NCBI GenBank assembly: GCA_038380435.1
Contig: JAWZYU010000011.1
Span: forward strand, 84,854,501-84,918,500
Origin: Ryuthela nishihirai
Taxonomy: Eukaryota; Arthropoda; Arachnida; Araneae; Heptathelidae
DNA: 64,000 nucleotides
Direction: 5' to 3'
Under the pieces are notes generated by a model. The model was given only the letters and a program-made list of their open reading frames with translations, was not told the origin of the DNA and did no database searches. This document shows, one piece after another, positions 47,165-58,260 of the stretch. Position 1 is the stretch's first letter, and each line of letters opens with the position of its first letter. The translations under genes and the position numbers were made by a program.

Positions 47165-49189
47165 GCATAAAACACTTGTGCAGAGACATTTCATTTCCTT
47201 CTTTAGTAAAATTTTCAATGCTTTACTAACAAACCTTAAAACAATTAATTATGAAAGAGAATTCATTGGAAAAAGCAGAAAGTGGCTACTTAATCTGGAG
47301 AATGTGATATTTTGTTTTAGGACAGTTAATTGGGATTATTTTGCTTTTGTATTCTTATATTTACAAAATAAATTTATTGATAATGTACAAAGGTTCTTTT
47401 TTCCTCTTCAACGGTAAATTATTTCTTTATGGAGTTGCATAATTTCACACAAACACGAGTGCTTCACTCAAATGTGTGCTTATATTTATTTTCACTATTA
47501 TTGTAAATGGAAAAATGAGAAATTTCATTCTATGTTTGGTTATCATGAATTATACTTTACTTATTATGAAGCAATATCAATAATGTTTTAGAATGTTTTA
47601 TTCTAAAATTATAATACTTATTTTACATTCGATTTTGTATGCTGTATACTAATAACAATTATGACAATTTATACTGAGTTTATATTGTTTTACATGAATT
47701 CAAGGTTTTCTATGATATACTGGATATATACAATAGGTTTTTTTGTTATGCAATCTGAAAAATGTTTAATATCACAGTTTATCATTTCCTATTGTATATA
47801 GAGTATTTTGTTGTATTGTGAATATGTGAAAATAAAATCTTACTTACTTAACAAAACATATTTTTAGTTACGTTTTACAAGTTTAGTTCAGAAACTTAAT
47901 AATCTCTAAGTGATCTTTCTTGTGACGCAATATATTATGAATAAACAAATAAATAAGAACATTCTTAAGAAATATAATTGCAGAAATTTAATTTCAAAAC
48001 TTCTGATTTTAATCTTCATAATTTGAATTAGAAGTCCTATCTCCGTCTTTCTGTTTCTTTTTCTTCCTCAAGTGAGCAGCTGAACAGGTGGGTTGTCTCA
48101 GGTGATACGGTTTTTCAGTTGTTTATTTTGTGACTGTTTCCAAAGCGAAGAAATAATAGGAGCAAAGTGGAGGCTGCGGAGCATTTCCATGTGTTAAACT
48201 CCAGATAATTATTACAGTTGTATTTTGCACTTCTTCAACCTCGTACAATATTTGCCTAATTCTCCATACTGCCTCCTTTATCACGGCTGAACCGTGTATT
48301 AAAATTGGTTAGTTGGTTTTAAGTTGGGTGGCAAATGTGCAATATCCGAAATAAAGCATAAATATTGGGAAAAACCAATGTTTTATTATAATTAATTGAC
48401 GTTGTTTATGACGCTATTATTCGTATTGTCAAATTTGTTCATACAAATGGAGCAATTGTATAACGTTTGTTCCATAACGAAAAAAAAAAGGGGGGGGGGC
48501 AATTATGAACACTTATTTTTTTTTGTAAAACACACCTAAAAAAGACTAAAATATATCCCTGATAACTTTTTAGCGGAGTAAAACGTTTTTTCTTTTGTAG
48601 ATCACAAATTATTTTAAGTTTTCGGAAAAACTCTGCTTAGTAGGATTAAAATTAAACCGAGGTTGATGAAATAAAAATAATGATTTGAATTAAAAAATTC
48701 ATGAAACGTCTGTGAATAACTTATGTTTACCTCCTGTGACCGAATTCCAATCTAAATGCGAAATAATTGTTATTCGCTTTCATATTAGAAAAAACGATAG
48801 CAAAAGTTCGTTTTGGTCGAACATCATGCTGACTCTAATAGGTACAACAAAGAAGTTTAGAGACTTGAAATATGTTTAAGTAGTCTACTTATGTGACTTT
48901 GTACCTTTGCAGGTCATATTACTACAGGTAAAATTTGAAAAAAATTGAATTTTGATCCGCTTTTTAGGATGTTGAACCATTCTGCAATGGACAAAAGCAG
49001 ACCCGGATCTAGAAAAAAAAATTAACGTGGGTTGAGGGTAGGGTGGGGAGAAACTAAGCAATCGAGACGGAAAAAGGAAAAGGACTAGATATCCATTGCC
49101 CGGTAACATTATATGTATATAATATATCATATTTTTATAAATAAAATTTTTTTTAAATTAAAATATTTCTTTTAGTGTGCCAATTTAAA
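47165..49189. other. Nothing recognised
   Basis: Two kilobases of A+T-rich DNA with homopolymer runs (for example a/g runs near 48,481-48,500). No exon, tRNA or familiar repeat. Confidence 0.45.
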
Positions 49190-49325
49190 ACGCCATTGAG
49201 AAGATCTGTAAGGAAGATGATACCCTAGTAGAAGGGTAGCACGAGGAAGAAAACATTTATATTTTATCTGGGGCTCGAATCTTTGATCAGAAGCGAGGAG
49301 CGCTAAAAACTCGGTCACCTGGGTG
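49190..49325 (-). mobile_element. tRNA-derived SINE, related to family T
   Basis: Minus-strand head with caggtgaccgag...agcgctcctcgcttctgatc and B-box-like gattcgagccc, followed by a body like family T in plan (gttttcttcctcg..., cttctactagggta, cttacagatctt) but without the two palindromes. A separate subfamily or a very old copy. Confidence 0.6.
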
Positions 49326-49730
49326 GAAACAAATTGGATTGATGATGTAGAAAAGAAAAGTAGAACCCTGGACAACAAGGATAGAGTAGAGGTCTCCAAT
49401 TTGCTTTTTGTTTTCACAGCACACATATGCCTAAAAATAAATCCGCAAGATGTCGCGCAAAGCTACACAAACCTAGTCAACGACGTCTGCATAGATTTGA
49501 ATAGTATGATCTACTCGTTGAGAATTTAAATGATCCATTTAATACTTCTGTTTTTAAAGCACAAGTTTTTCAACTTTATCCATTTTTACGATGAATTTCA
49601 GCTACTGTAACATAAAAACGACTGAAGACAACGTTTTATTTGTGCTAGTGGTTCTATATAGGGAGTGGTTGGCAAATGGCGTTCATGGGCGCCATGTCTG
49701 GGCTCTGCGAGTGCGTCAGTTAGTCTAGCA

Positions 49731-50161
49731 CAGTGTTTCCCAACCTGTGGTCCGTGACTGCGGTGCCAATAATATAAAATGTTTCATCTTTAATCTATTT
49801 CTCATCCCCCGCTGCCGACTATTGAGCATAGAGAAGATAAAGTTGGGACCGAAACCGAAAGGCGAACTGCTACACGTGTGAGAGTGGGGGGACCAATCGC
49901 AACACATCTATCACGTGGTAATGAGTCTTGCAAATGAGTAGACTTTAGTTATTGTGGATGGTTTTAGTAGGGACTATTTTTACGTGCTGTTTTTTTATCC
50001 CTTCCATTGAAAATGAGTAAGAAAATTAAATTGTTGGATATTTTAAAAAAAAAGCATGTTGATGACAATGAAAGATGTGAAACCAGGCCTAGTGGTGTTT
50101 CCGCAACTCAAATGTGATTTGGGAATATGGTCCACTGGTGTAAAAAGGTTGGGAACCACTG
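49731..50161 (+). mobile_element. hAT derivative H4 with a piece of transposase start
   Basis: Ends cagtgtttcccaacctgtgg and ggttgggaaccactg are inverted. 8-bp flanks gtctagca (49,723-49,730) and gtctagcg (50,162-50,169) fit a nTCTAGnn target. Inside, from 50,014, is MSKKIKLLDILKKKHVDDNE, which resembles the beginning of a ZBED-type hAT transposase, running into the right end after ~35 codons. It is an internal-deletion derivative of a longer element. Confidence 0.8.
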
Positions 50162-50169
50162 GTCTAGCG

Positions 50170-50890
50170 GACTGCTTATCCAGCTTCATAAACATACAAA
50201 TGAGGACAGAGCAACTTTACAATATGATTTTATTACTTAAAAATTATGTAAATGCTCTCTTTCTGGATGACTGTTTTCTGTTCTCAGTATTTTATAATAA
50301 TATTTATTGATTGATTATATTACAATTCATTATTAATTTTCAAATTTAAGCAATAACTGTTTCTTCATGCATTCAGTCCCAGATATTAAATTTTTACTTA
50401 AAAAGTAAAAATACTTAACATTCTTAAAAGATATGGCGATATTTTTTATTTGGGCTCTGATTTATTCTTTTGCAAAATTAATATTAAAATACTGTTCCAA
50501 AAATAATAGTTTAACACTTGTAACATAAGCAAGCTTTATAAATATTTCTAAATATTCTGAAATCAGTCAAAATTATGCTATGTATTAAAAACTAGAACAT
50601 TCTAAATCAATTTCTTCTTTTATTGCACTATGCTGTTTATAAATTCGTTTGTTTATAAATTCGTTAGTTTTCGTAATTAATTTATTTTTGCAAATTATCA
50701 ATCTCATCGCAATATCTTTTCTTGACTTTCCGTTTTGTTTCCGCCTTTTTAAAAGCTGCTTCATTTCTGCTGTCCAAATTCTCATACGAAACACGATAAA
50801 ATGATATATTAGTTTCTGCTTAATAATATGACAGCTTGGAGGCTGAAATTGTGAGCTAATTTCTTTAATATTTCTGAAGCAATGCCTTTT
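50170..50890. other. Nothing firm
   Basis: A+T-rich; a minus-strand frame at 50,794-50,585 (WTAEMKQLLKRRKQNGKS) is weakly Myb-like but too short to call. Confidence 0.4.
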
Positions 50891-50894
50891 GATG

Positions 50895-51495
<601 letters not shown>

Positions 51496-51498
51496 TTA

Positions 51499-52182
51499 TT
51501 GCCAACATGAGCAAATTTATCTTTTCAGGATAGTGCTTTCCCACTAATAGAACAATTAAGATTTTTCCATGACCACACAATAATTATTCTTATTATAATT
51601 ACTATCTTGACCAGATACATCTTAATTAATATTACTATTACCCCATTTTCAATCGAGATCTCTTAGAGGGGCAAGAATTAGAATATTTTGAACTTTAATC
51701 CCAGCTTTATTACTAATCTTTATTGCACTTCCTTCCCTACGTACTCTTTAACTCATAGATGAAAACTTATCCCTGAACTTACTTTAAAAGTAACTGGATT
51801 CCAATGATGCTGAACTTATGAATTAACAGATTTCATAAAAAAAAAAAATTGAATCTTTCATATCAAAACCAATGTATTAATCAATCCGACTTTTGGAAGT
51901 AGATAGCCCAATTCCTTTACCCCTATTTACCAAAATTCAGGCAATTGTAACTTCAAACGATGTAATTCACTCTTGAGCATTCCCCTCAATAAGGGTGAAA
52001 ATTGACGCTTCGTCAGGTCATCTTAATCAAACCACTACCTTCACAAGACGACCTGGTAAATTTTCAGGGCAATGTTCTGAAAAATATGGGGCTAACCACA
52101 GATTCATACCTATTTCAATTGAAGTATCTCCTCGCCTAAACTTCATCTCACGATTAACCGCTTCTTCAGATAACCTAAATTA
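51499..52182 (+). pseudogene. COX2: NUMT: COX2
   Basis: Starts TTG-CCA-ACA-TGA (mitochondrial code: (M)[18 protein letters not shown]). After PFSN the frame shifts (near 51,650), and further shifts or stops follow. The C-terminal part from 51,990 has KIDASSGHLNQTTTFTRRPG then KFSGQCSEKYGANHRFIPIS, with the Cu-A ligand region partly lost (CSEICG to CSEKYG). Not functional. Confidence 0.92.
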
Positions 52183-52305
52183 AGGTATTGGACTTTTAAC
52201 CTAAATTAAGGTATTGGACTTTTAACCTAAATATAAATTCTTCTGAAGAGAAATTATTTAAAAAATAACATTAGACTGTCACTTTAAATTAGAATTTATT
52301 TCTTC
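52173..52305 (+). pseudogene. NUMT: tRNA-Lys and tRNA-Asp remnants
   Basis: tRNA-Lys anticodon text ggacttttaacct is present twice because a 26-bp unit (taaattaaggtattggactt) is duplicated. tRNA-Asp is represented by attagactgtcactttaaat with a GTC anticodon. The D/T arms are not cleanly recoverable. Confidence 0.65.
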
Positions 52306-52306
52306 A

Positions 52307-52466
52307 ATCCACAAACTGCCCTTCATCTTGACACCTATCTGCTTTCTTTATTAGTATTATAATCTTAATTTTTATTATCAATCACTTCTCAATTCAAATG
52401 CATATATCACCAAATACTAAATTAAACTCAACTCCTCTAAACTGAAAATGAAAACTAATTTATTTA
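52307..52466 (+). pseudogene. ATP8: NUMT: ATP8
   Basis: After one missing base near the start, the mitochondrial-code frame reads SSWHLSAFFISIMILIFMIN, then HFSIQM...LNWKWK. This is the short ATP8 protein with its single membrane helix. It overlaps the start of ATP6 as in animal mitochondria. Confidence 0.85.
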
Positions 52467-52856
52467 GGGGCGGGGGTGGCTCAGTCGGTAGCGCGCCAGG
52501 CTCGTAATCTGTAGTTCCCAGGTTCGAGTCCCAGCTGGGTCAGCGTTGAGATTTATCTCCGCAAAATTCCCCGCCCTGCCCACGGTCAGTAGGGGACACC
52601 GATGGGCTTGGAAAGGCCGCCGTCCGTCGGATGGGACGTTAAGCCGTGGCCCCGTGTGCGGGAGAGCCATACCCTGTGCACGTTAAAGAACACGCTGGAT
52701 GGCCTTGACTGGAGGCTACCATCTGTCTCCCAACAGCTGTTCCAGTGGGTCCCCTCCCCAACCTTCTCTGAGCCTTCGGGGTCCATGTGACCTGGCCATT
52801 TAGCCCATGGTGTGCAAAAAAGTGCCGCTCAGAGGTAAAACAACCCAACCCAACCC
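52466..52856 (+). mobile_element. SINE family S, copy S8, inserted in the NUMT
   Basis: Complete head, body and aacccaacccaaccc tail. It is flanked by the 13-bp target duplication aactaatttattt (52,453-52,465 and 52,857-52,869), which is ATP6 sequence. Confidence 0.96.
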
Positions 52857-53495
52857 AACTAATTTATTTTCTATCTTTGATCCAGTCTCTTCATTTAATT
52901 TCTCACTAAACTGATTCTCATTATCTTCAGGTCATGTTTTTTTATATTACCCGCTTGTCACTTACCCCACATACAAAGATATTGTGGTCTCTACATAAGG
53001 AGTTTAAATTATTAACATATCCTAACCATCAAGATTCAGTCCTTTGTTTTTTTTCAAGATTTTTCTCTTTATTCTTTTTATAAAGAGAATAAAAATAATT
53101 TTCTTTTTATTTTTACTCCCATTAGCCATTTTATAGCTACATTTTCACTAAGTCTTACAATTTGAATGACAATTATTATTACTAACTTTCTTATAAAACC
53201 TAATATTATAATAGTTCATTTAGTACCACAAGGTATCCCTATATTCTTATCTTTTTTTTATAGTAATTATTGAATTTATTAGTAATCTTATTCGACCTCT
53301 AAGATTAGCGGTCCGATTAGCTGCAAATATAATTGCAGGTATTGATATCTTCTATCATTAATTAGAGGAATCCCTCCAAATGAAATCCATTATAATTTCT
53401 AATACTCTTCAATCTACTTTGATTTTACTAGAATCAGCAGTTGCTTTAATTCAAGCTTTTGTATTTGCGATTTTGCCCCTTCTATATAGAAAACT
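52857..53495 (+). pseudogene. ATP6: NUMT: ATP6
   Basis: Starts (before the SINE) at ATG 52,448; after it continues SIFDPVSSFNFSLNWFSLSS then GHVFLYYPLVTYPTYKDIVV, a stop, and later LVPQGIPMFLSF and IRPLSLAVRLAANMIAG. The last third reads TLQSTLILLESAVALIQAFV. Several shifts. Confidence 0.9.
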
Positions 53496-53718
53496 GAATA
53501 ATCACACTCATCCATTTCATATAGTAAACCAAAGCCCATGACCATTTGCAGGGGCTATTAGAGCCCTACTTCTCACTAGTGGACTCGTAAAATGAATTCA
53601 AGTCCACTGTTATACTTATTCTAGGGTCCACTCTATTAATAGTACCATTATATTATGATGGCGAGATGTAATCCGAGAAGTAACCTTTCAAGGATTGAAT
53701 ACAAAATTAGTAGTTATA
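53496..53718 (+). pseudogene. COX3: NUMT: COX3, 5' part
   Basis: Reads HTHPFHMVNQSPWPFAGAIR and ALLLTSGLVKWIQ..., then DVIREVTFQGLNTKLVVM. It is cut at 53,719 by a family J insertion and resumes at 54,624. Confidence 0.92.
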
Positions 53719-54623
53719 TGTTATCATGATATTAGCATACCTTGAAAACTAATAAAGTAGAAATAATTATATTATAAGAAAACAGCTTAGCTTCTTATAA
53801 GTCTAAAAGAGGCATAGAAACCAGAAATTTATTTTTGAGCTCTATCGCTCTCCCACTCTTGAACCTTATAGGGAGTCCCCTATTTTCAGACCGTTAGGAG
53901 ATTTAGTTTGCCTGAAAACCCACATCCCAGTAGGATGCCTAATATGGTTATCATCCTCTGAGCGTCCCTTCGCCACCGAACCAATAGAGAACGCGAACGT
54001 AAGATTGAGAGCTGTTTTTGGATCAGGAAGAAAAGGTATTACCCTGAGTCCCGCGCAGTTCTCGGTCTTCTTTCCTTTAGTCAGTTACAAAGAGCGTCAG
54101 AAAATCTGAGCTAGATAGCGCCCACCCCAGCTGAAAGCATAGCCTCTGGATTTCCTCATAGTGAGCTCTTCAGCTGCATCAGCTGAGCTGATATCTTCAA
54201 GTGAAAGTCCGCCCTCATCTTATTTAATATGTCTCCGAGTGCCATCCCACTAGACGAGAATTTGGACCATCCAACTGACGGATGTACCGGCGTGAAAAAC
54301 GAGGGATTTTAACTTTCCACGGGTAAACTTCATAGTTATCGATTGAAAAAGAAACTTCAGATATCATTGAACTGAGAATCTTGCGTGGACTTGTTAAAAT
54401 TAGAATCAATCTGCTTAAATAACGTAATTAACGTAGTGCAGATTATATATCAGCTTTATCCTTTTGATTAAACTCTGTTTGTTATCCAACTGCCGAGTTG
54501 AGTGAATTTATTAGAACTGAACCTTTTCATCGTAATTCTAACTAGAAGCTAATAATCAATTTAAACCACTATACGATCAACAAACAGCCTTCAAGGGACC
54601 AAGTGCGGTTTTCCCTCGTAACA
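53719..54623. mobile_element. Family J element, copy J2 (905 bp) inside NUMT COX3
   Basis: Starts tgttatcatgatattagcat and ends caagtgcggttttccctcgt aaca. The first ~35 bp and last ~150 bp match J1 at 42,034-42,392; the middle ~680 bp differs. COX3 continues across it with almost nothing missing (LVVM, then roughly GFKWGMI), so it is a clean insertion. The flanking tata/taaa duplication is imperfect. Confidence 0.7.
53821..54409 (-). pseudogene. Ionotropic glutamate/IR-type receptor-like fragment (S1 side), inside J2
   Basis: Minus-strand pieces in shifting frames: SEVSFSIDNYEVYPWKVKIP and YIRQLDGPNSRLVGW (54,409-54,240), GMALGDILNKMRADF (54,250-54,205), GLSLEDISSADAAEELTMRK then SRGYAFS (54,210-54,130), and FLPDPKTALNLTFAFSIGSV (54,030-53,970). 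The order fits the receptor family: 'DGxWxGxxGDIxxxxADxSLxDIS...ER...xYxxS' followed by 'xPDPKxxxxxxxxFSxxxxxVW' before the first membrane helix. Several frameshifts. I rate this likely but not certain. Confidence 0.4.
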
Positions 54624-55140
54624 TAAAGGTGGATTTGACAATGAGGGATAATCTTACTTATTTCATCAGAAGTTTTATTCTTTATTTCTTTTTTGGGCTT
54701 TCTTTCACTCAAGATTATCACCTACTAACTAACTTTTCAAGTACCCCTTTTAAATACTGCTATTCTATTAACCTCTGGTGTAACAGTAACATGATGCCAT
54801 CAAAGATTCCTATCTAATAAAAATGAAATGTCCATACGTAGACTCTTTATTACTTATATTATAGGAATTTATATCAGTATCCTTCAAGCATGAAAATACC
54901 ACCAGGCCCCTTTCTTCATCTCAGACTCCATTTACGGGACAACATTTTTTGTAGCAAGAGGCTTCCATGGATTATATGTACTTATTGGTTCTACTTTTTT
55001 GCTAATTTGTCTATTACGTATTAAATCTGCGTACCTATCCCCAATTCATCCCTTTGGTTTTGAAGCCGCAGCATGATACTGACTTTCGTTAGAGGTAGTC
55101 TGATTATTTCTATTCCCTTTTATCTACTGGTGAGACTCTT
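54624..55140 (+). pseudogene. COX3: NUMT: COX3, 3' part
   Basis: Continues with ILFISSEVLFFISFFWAFFH-like sequence (one shift), then [40 protein letters not shown] and [20 protein letters not shown]. The C-terminus reaches WLFLFPFIYWW. Confidence 0.93.
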
Positions 55141-55143
55141 ACC

Positions 55144-55203
55144 TTTTTTTTAGTATAAGTGTACATTTGATTTCCAATCAAAAAAAAAATAAAAAGGTAT
55201 TTC
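55144..55203 (+). pseudogene. NUMT: tRNA-Gly
   Basis: tttttttagtataagtgtac then atttgatttccaatcaaa: TCC anticodon in its normal place between COX3 and ND3. Confidence 0.75.
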
Positions 55204-55533
55204 TAATAGCTATCTGTAATAGTACTTTTTTTATCACTAGCTCTCACATTAACAAGAACTATCACCTCAAAGTCAATAAAAAAATTCAAGAAAACCTCTC
55301 TCTCAACGAATGTGGTTTTGATCCCTTTTCTACACCACGGGTCCCATTCTTATTACTTTTTTTTTAATTTCAGTAATCTTTCTAATTTTTGATATAGAAA
55401 TTTCTTTAATTCTTCCTATCCCCATATCTATAAATTCACCCACATCCCTTATATTCATTTTATCCTTTTTAATTTACTTATTTCTAGAACTATTTCACGA
55501 ATGAAAAAATGATGTCTTAGGATGATTATAGGT
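55200..55533 (+). pseudogene. ND3: NUMT: ND3
   Basis: Mitochondrial-code reading gives ECGFDPFSTPRVPFLLLFF then, after a shift, FLIFDMEISLILPMPMSMNS and LIYLFLELFHEWKNDVLGWL with the stop at 55,531. The usual conserved Cys/Asp block of ND3 is kept. Confidence 0.9.
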
Positions 55534-55885
55534 TGGAATAAAATTTAAATTTGAGTTGCAACCAAACTTTTGTCAGACTAGATCCTACCAAGTAAAGAAA
55601 TGATTTCACACCCAGTTTCGACCTGGCCCAAGGTTCTCCTATTTTATTAATTAATAGAATAACCAAGGCCTTTCACTGTTGATGAAAAGTTTGAACCTAG
55701 TTCCTATTAATAGGAAATAAATTTAGGTCGCTGACCTAAATAAGCTTAATCCTATTTCCTTTAGGGTTTTGTAGTGCAGACTGCATGTTTCTTTCATGAA
55801 CAAAATAGAATATTTCTCAAAAAATACCCTCTCATCTTCAATAAGATGCACTCATTAAGCTATTTGAGATAAGTAATAAAAAGGA
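55530..55885 (+). pseudogene. NUMT: tRNA cluster Ala-Arg-Asn-Ser(AGN)-Glu and Phe (minus)
   Basis: Anticodon-loop texts in order: gagttgcaacc (TGC, Ala), cagtttcgacctg (TCG, Arg), cactgttgatg (GTT, Asn), ggtcgctgacc (GCT, Ser), catgtttctttcatg (TTC, Glu) and, on the minus strand, cttattgaagatgag (GAA, Phe). This A-R-N-S1-E-F order is the ancestral arthropod one. Exact tRNA borders are approximate. Confidence 0.8.
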
Positions 55886-55919
55886 AACCATCCAACTTTA
55901 GGTAGTAAAAAAATTCATA

Positions 55920-57180
55920 AAGTTTTAGACCGTTCACCCTCCGCAATCTTTTTGATGGACAAAAGCGTGTTTGTTACTCCATATGGGCCCACCCTATCCC
56001 ATCATGACCGATCTATAAAGCATAAATTATCACCTAATGAACCGTAATGTTGACATAAATACCCCAAATGTTTTAATTAAATTCCCTACTCAATTTACTT
56101 GAAAACTTATCCAGACCCCTAAGAAAATAAAAATCATCCCCTCAAGCTTTTCAAAATCTCTAATAACATCTACCCGAACTAAAACTGTCCATTTCTGAAA
56201 TGCTCCTCTTGTTTCTCCTAAAATAGAAAGGAAAAAAAAATAGAAAAAAGATGTATAACCTTTATTAAAAAAGGTTCCTCTAACCCCTCTAAAATTAATA
56301 AGAGTGAATCCTCTAAATACTCTTCGTATTATATAAGAGCCAGTTAAACAAAATGAAATCAGTACAAAGAGGATCACTACGGTACTGATCACTCCCTCTA
56401 CAAAATTTTCTAAAATTAAATATTTAGAATAAAATCCAGATATAAAAGGTAAACCTATTTAAGCTAGCCCTGAAATACCTACCCCGGCTCTTATAATAGT
56501 GAAAGAAAATAAGACCCTCTATAAAAATGTAAATCTTGACTAATCTCTCTATGAATTATAGCCCTTACATAAAGAAATATTAGAGATTTAAAAATAGCAT
56601 GAATTAATAAATGAAAATAAGGAATAATAAATAATCCCAAAGAACAAGAATATACCATTACTCCAATTTGTCTTAGTATTGATGAAGCAACAATCTTTTT
56701 AAAATCCATTTTTCAATTAGCAGACAATCCTGCTAAAAATATAGTGATTCTAGATAAAATAAATAAAATGAATATTAAATTTCTGTAGCTCTCAATTCGA
56801 ATTATTAAAAATACTCCAGCAGTGACTAATGTAGACGAATGAACCAAAGCAGAAACTGGGGTAGGGGCCTGCCATGGCGGCAGGTAGTCAAGCAGAGAAT
56901 GGAACTTGTGCTCTTTTTGAAATAGCTGCTAATATCAATAAAAATAAAAGTAATCCATCAAAATTTGATCTAGTAAATCTTCAATCCCCCACCCTTATTA
57001 AAAGACCAATCGACAAAAGAAGGCCTACATCCCCTACGCGATTTGTAAGAATGGTTAATATACCAGCATTCAATGATTTCAAGTTCTGATAATAAATTAC
57101 TAATGCAAAAGAGACTAACCCCAGATCATTCCACCCCAAAAGAATATATTGTCCCGATATCCTTATGATTAGTGGAATGT
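55920..57180 (-). pseudogene. ND5: NUMT: ND5 (minus strand, 5' end missing)
   Basis: From 57,170 downwards the minus strand reads GWNDLGLVSFALVIYYQNLK, NRVGDVGLLLS, SKSAQVPFSAWLPAAMA, then LSANWKMDFKKIVASSMLSQ-like sequence and IGVMVYSCSLGLFIIPYFHL. These are hallmark ND5 motifs. About the first 110 residues are missing where the inverted block begins at 57,181. There are several shifts. Confidence 0.92.
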
Positions 57181-57185
57181 AATCA

Positions 57186-57340
57186 TCGCAGTAGGGATGT
57201 CTAAGTACGGTAGATTGTAAGTCTATAGAAGATAAATTCTCCTACTAAACTAGATAGTTTATAAAAAATAATGAATTGCAATAAGATTTATAATTTGAAG
57301 ATTTGAAGGCTATTAGTTTGTCTTAACTTAAAATCTTAAT
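57186..57340. pseudogene. NUMT: inverted tRNA-Tyr, tRNA-Cys (plus) and tRNA-Trp (minus)
   Basis: Plus strand: gtagggatgtctaa ... gattgtaagtct ... ctcctac is tRNA-Tyr (GTA; the acceptor stem pairs), then an A+T-rich tRNA-Cys remnant with gaattgcaataag. Minus strand: aagattttaagttaagac ... atagccttcaaatc is tRNA-Trp (TCA). In mitochondria the order is ND2-W-C-Y-COX1, so this block is reversed relative to the rest. Confidence 0.75.
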
Positions 57341-57349
57341 TTATAGTTG

Positions 57350-57838
57350 GGAGTAATGGCAGGATGAAAGTCTCAAAAGAAAGGAGAATAGTAGAGTAGA
57401 TTGGCAGAGAGATAGAATGTAAATTAAATTTAGACAAAGAATCTCTAAAAAGTATTGGTACATGAAAAGTTCGGATGTAAAAGTACAAATTTAAAATAGA
57501 GGATAAAACTAATATTAATCTGATTATCGGAGAAGAATAAATTAAATATTTTAATATAAATCATTTTGGGAAAAACCCCAATATATTTAGGTGGTAGACC
57601 TCCTAAACATAAAAATATAAATAGAATTAGAAATTGCTTCTACCATAATAAAGTTATTATATTTTTGGGTGTAAATAAAAGTAAAATTTTTAATGTAAAG
57701 ATGATAAAGAAGGAGAGTAAAAAGTAGCAGCTCAATAGAAATATCATATTATAAAGGTGAAGGGAATTGAACTAAGTCTTAAACCAAGGTGTACAACAGA
57801 TGAATAAGCAATTAAAGTCTTTAAATTAGTTTGGTTCA
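57350..57838 (-). pseudogene. ND2: NUMT: ND2, 3' part (inverted)
   Basis: Minus strand: LNQTNLKTLIAYSSVVHLGL (compare the ND2 motif LNQTxLRKIxAYSSIxHMGW), then LFIFLCLGGLPPKYIGVFPK (compare SLGGLPPFxGFxPKW). The N-terminal half is missing at 57,838, where nuclear sequence starts. Confidence 0.9.
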
Positions 57839-57841
57839 GAC

Positions 57842-58260
57842 CCGCATTCAGTAGCGTTTACTAGCAGATAGGTGGCGCTTTATTAGAGCACCGCGGAAAA
57901 TATCCCCGACAGAAGATCTTTCGAGGGTAGGAGTACGAGACCTTCTGTTGACCTTTCCCCATACAAGAATAGAAGAATCTCCGCTTTGAAATTAATCTGC
58001 TTTTACGTCGAAACAAGTTCGACTGGTCAGTGATAGGATGACCCTTGACCGATGAGAATGTCGGTTTTGGTTGAGACATCACTGCATTTCGTCACATCGC
58101 TCTTACTGTATGCAAAGTCTTCTTCACGACCTGCCACGACTCTCATTCCGTTTTCGACGTCCGATACTTCTGCGATTCCCCTCGGGATATTTTCACGTAA
58201 CTTAACAATAAAGAGGATTTGTAATAGGGGAGTAGCTAAAATTAAGGAAGTTGTTTAAGG
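57842..58260 (-). pseudogene. Ionotropic glutamate/IR-type receptor-like fragment (M3-S2 side)
   Basis: Minus-strand frame from about 58,245: TSLILATPLLQILFIVKLRE, then NIPRGIAEVSDVENGMRVVA and GREEDFAYSKSDVTKC, followed by DILIGQG and a stop. In the IR family the M3-S2 region reads 'SxLTxxLLxTPLLQxPIxTxxEL', later 'DGMxKVxxGxxAFxYSxSD'; the fit is good apart from a shortened loop. It abuts the NUMT end directly. Order and strand relative to the other fragment (53,821-54,409) do not allow one intact gene. Confidence 0.45.

Noticed and set aside
50585..50794. Minus-strand ORF with WTAEMKQLLKRRKQNGKS as a Myb/SANT domain
   Set aside because: One short, imperfect match in Lys-rich, A+T-rich sequence. 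It lacks the spaced tryptophans of the domain and has no partner domain nearby.
52464..52848. ORFs of 60-90 codons such as those on the minus strand at 16.4, 18.4, 52.6 and plus strand at 60.4 kb
   Set aside because: They recur because they lie in copies of SINE family S. They are translations of the SINE body, not proteins.
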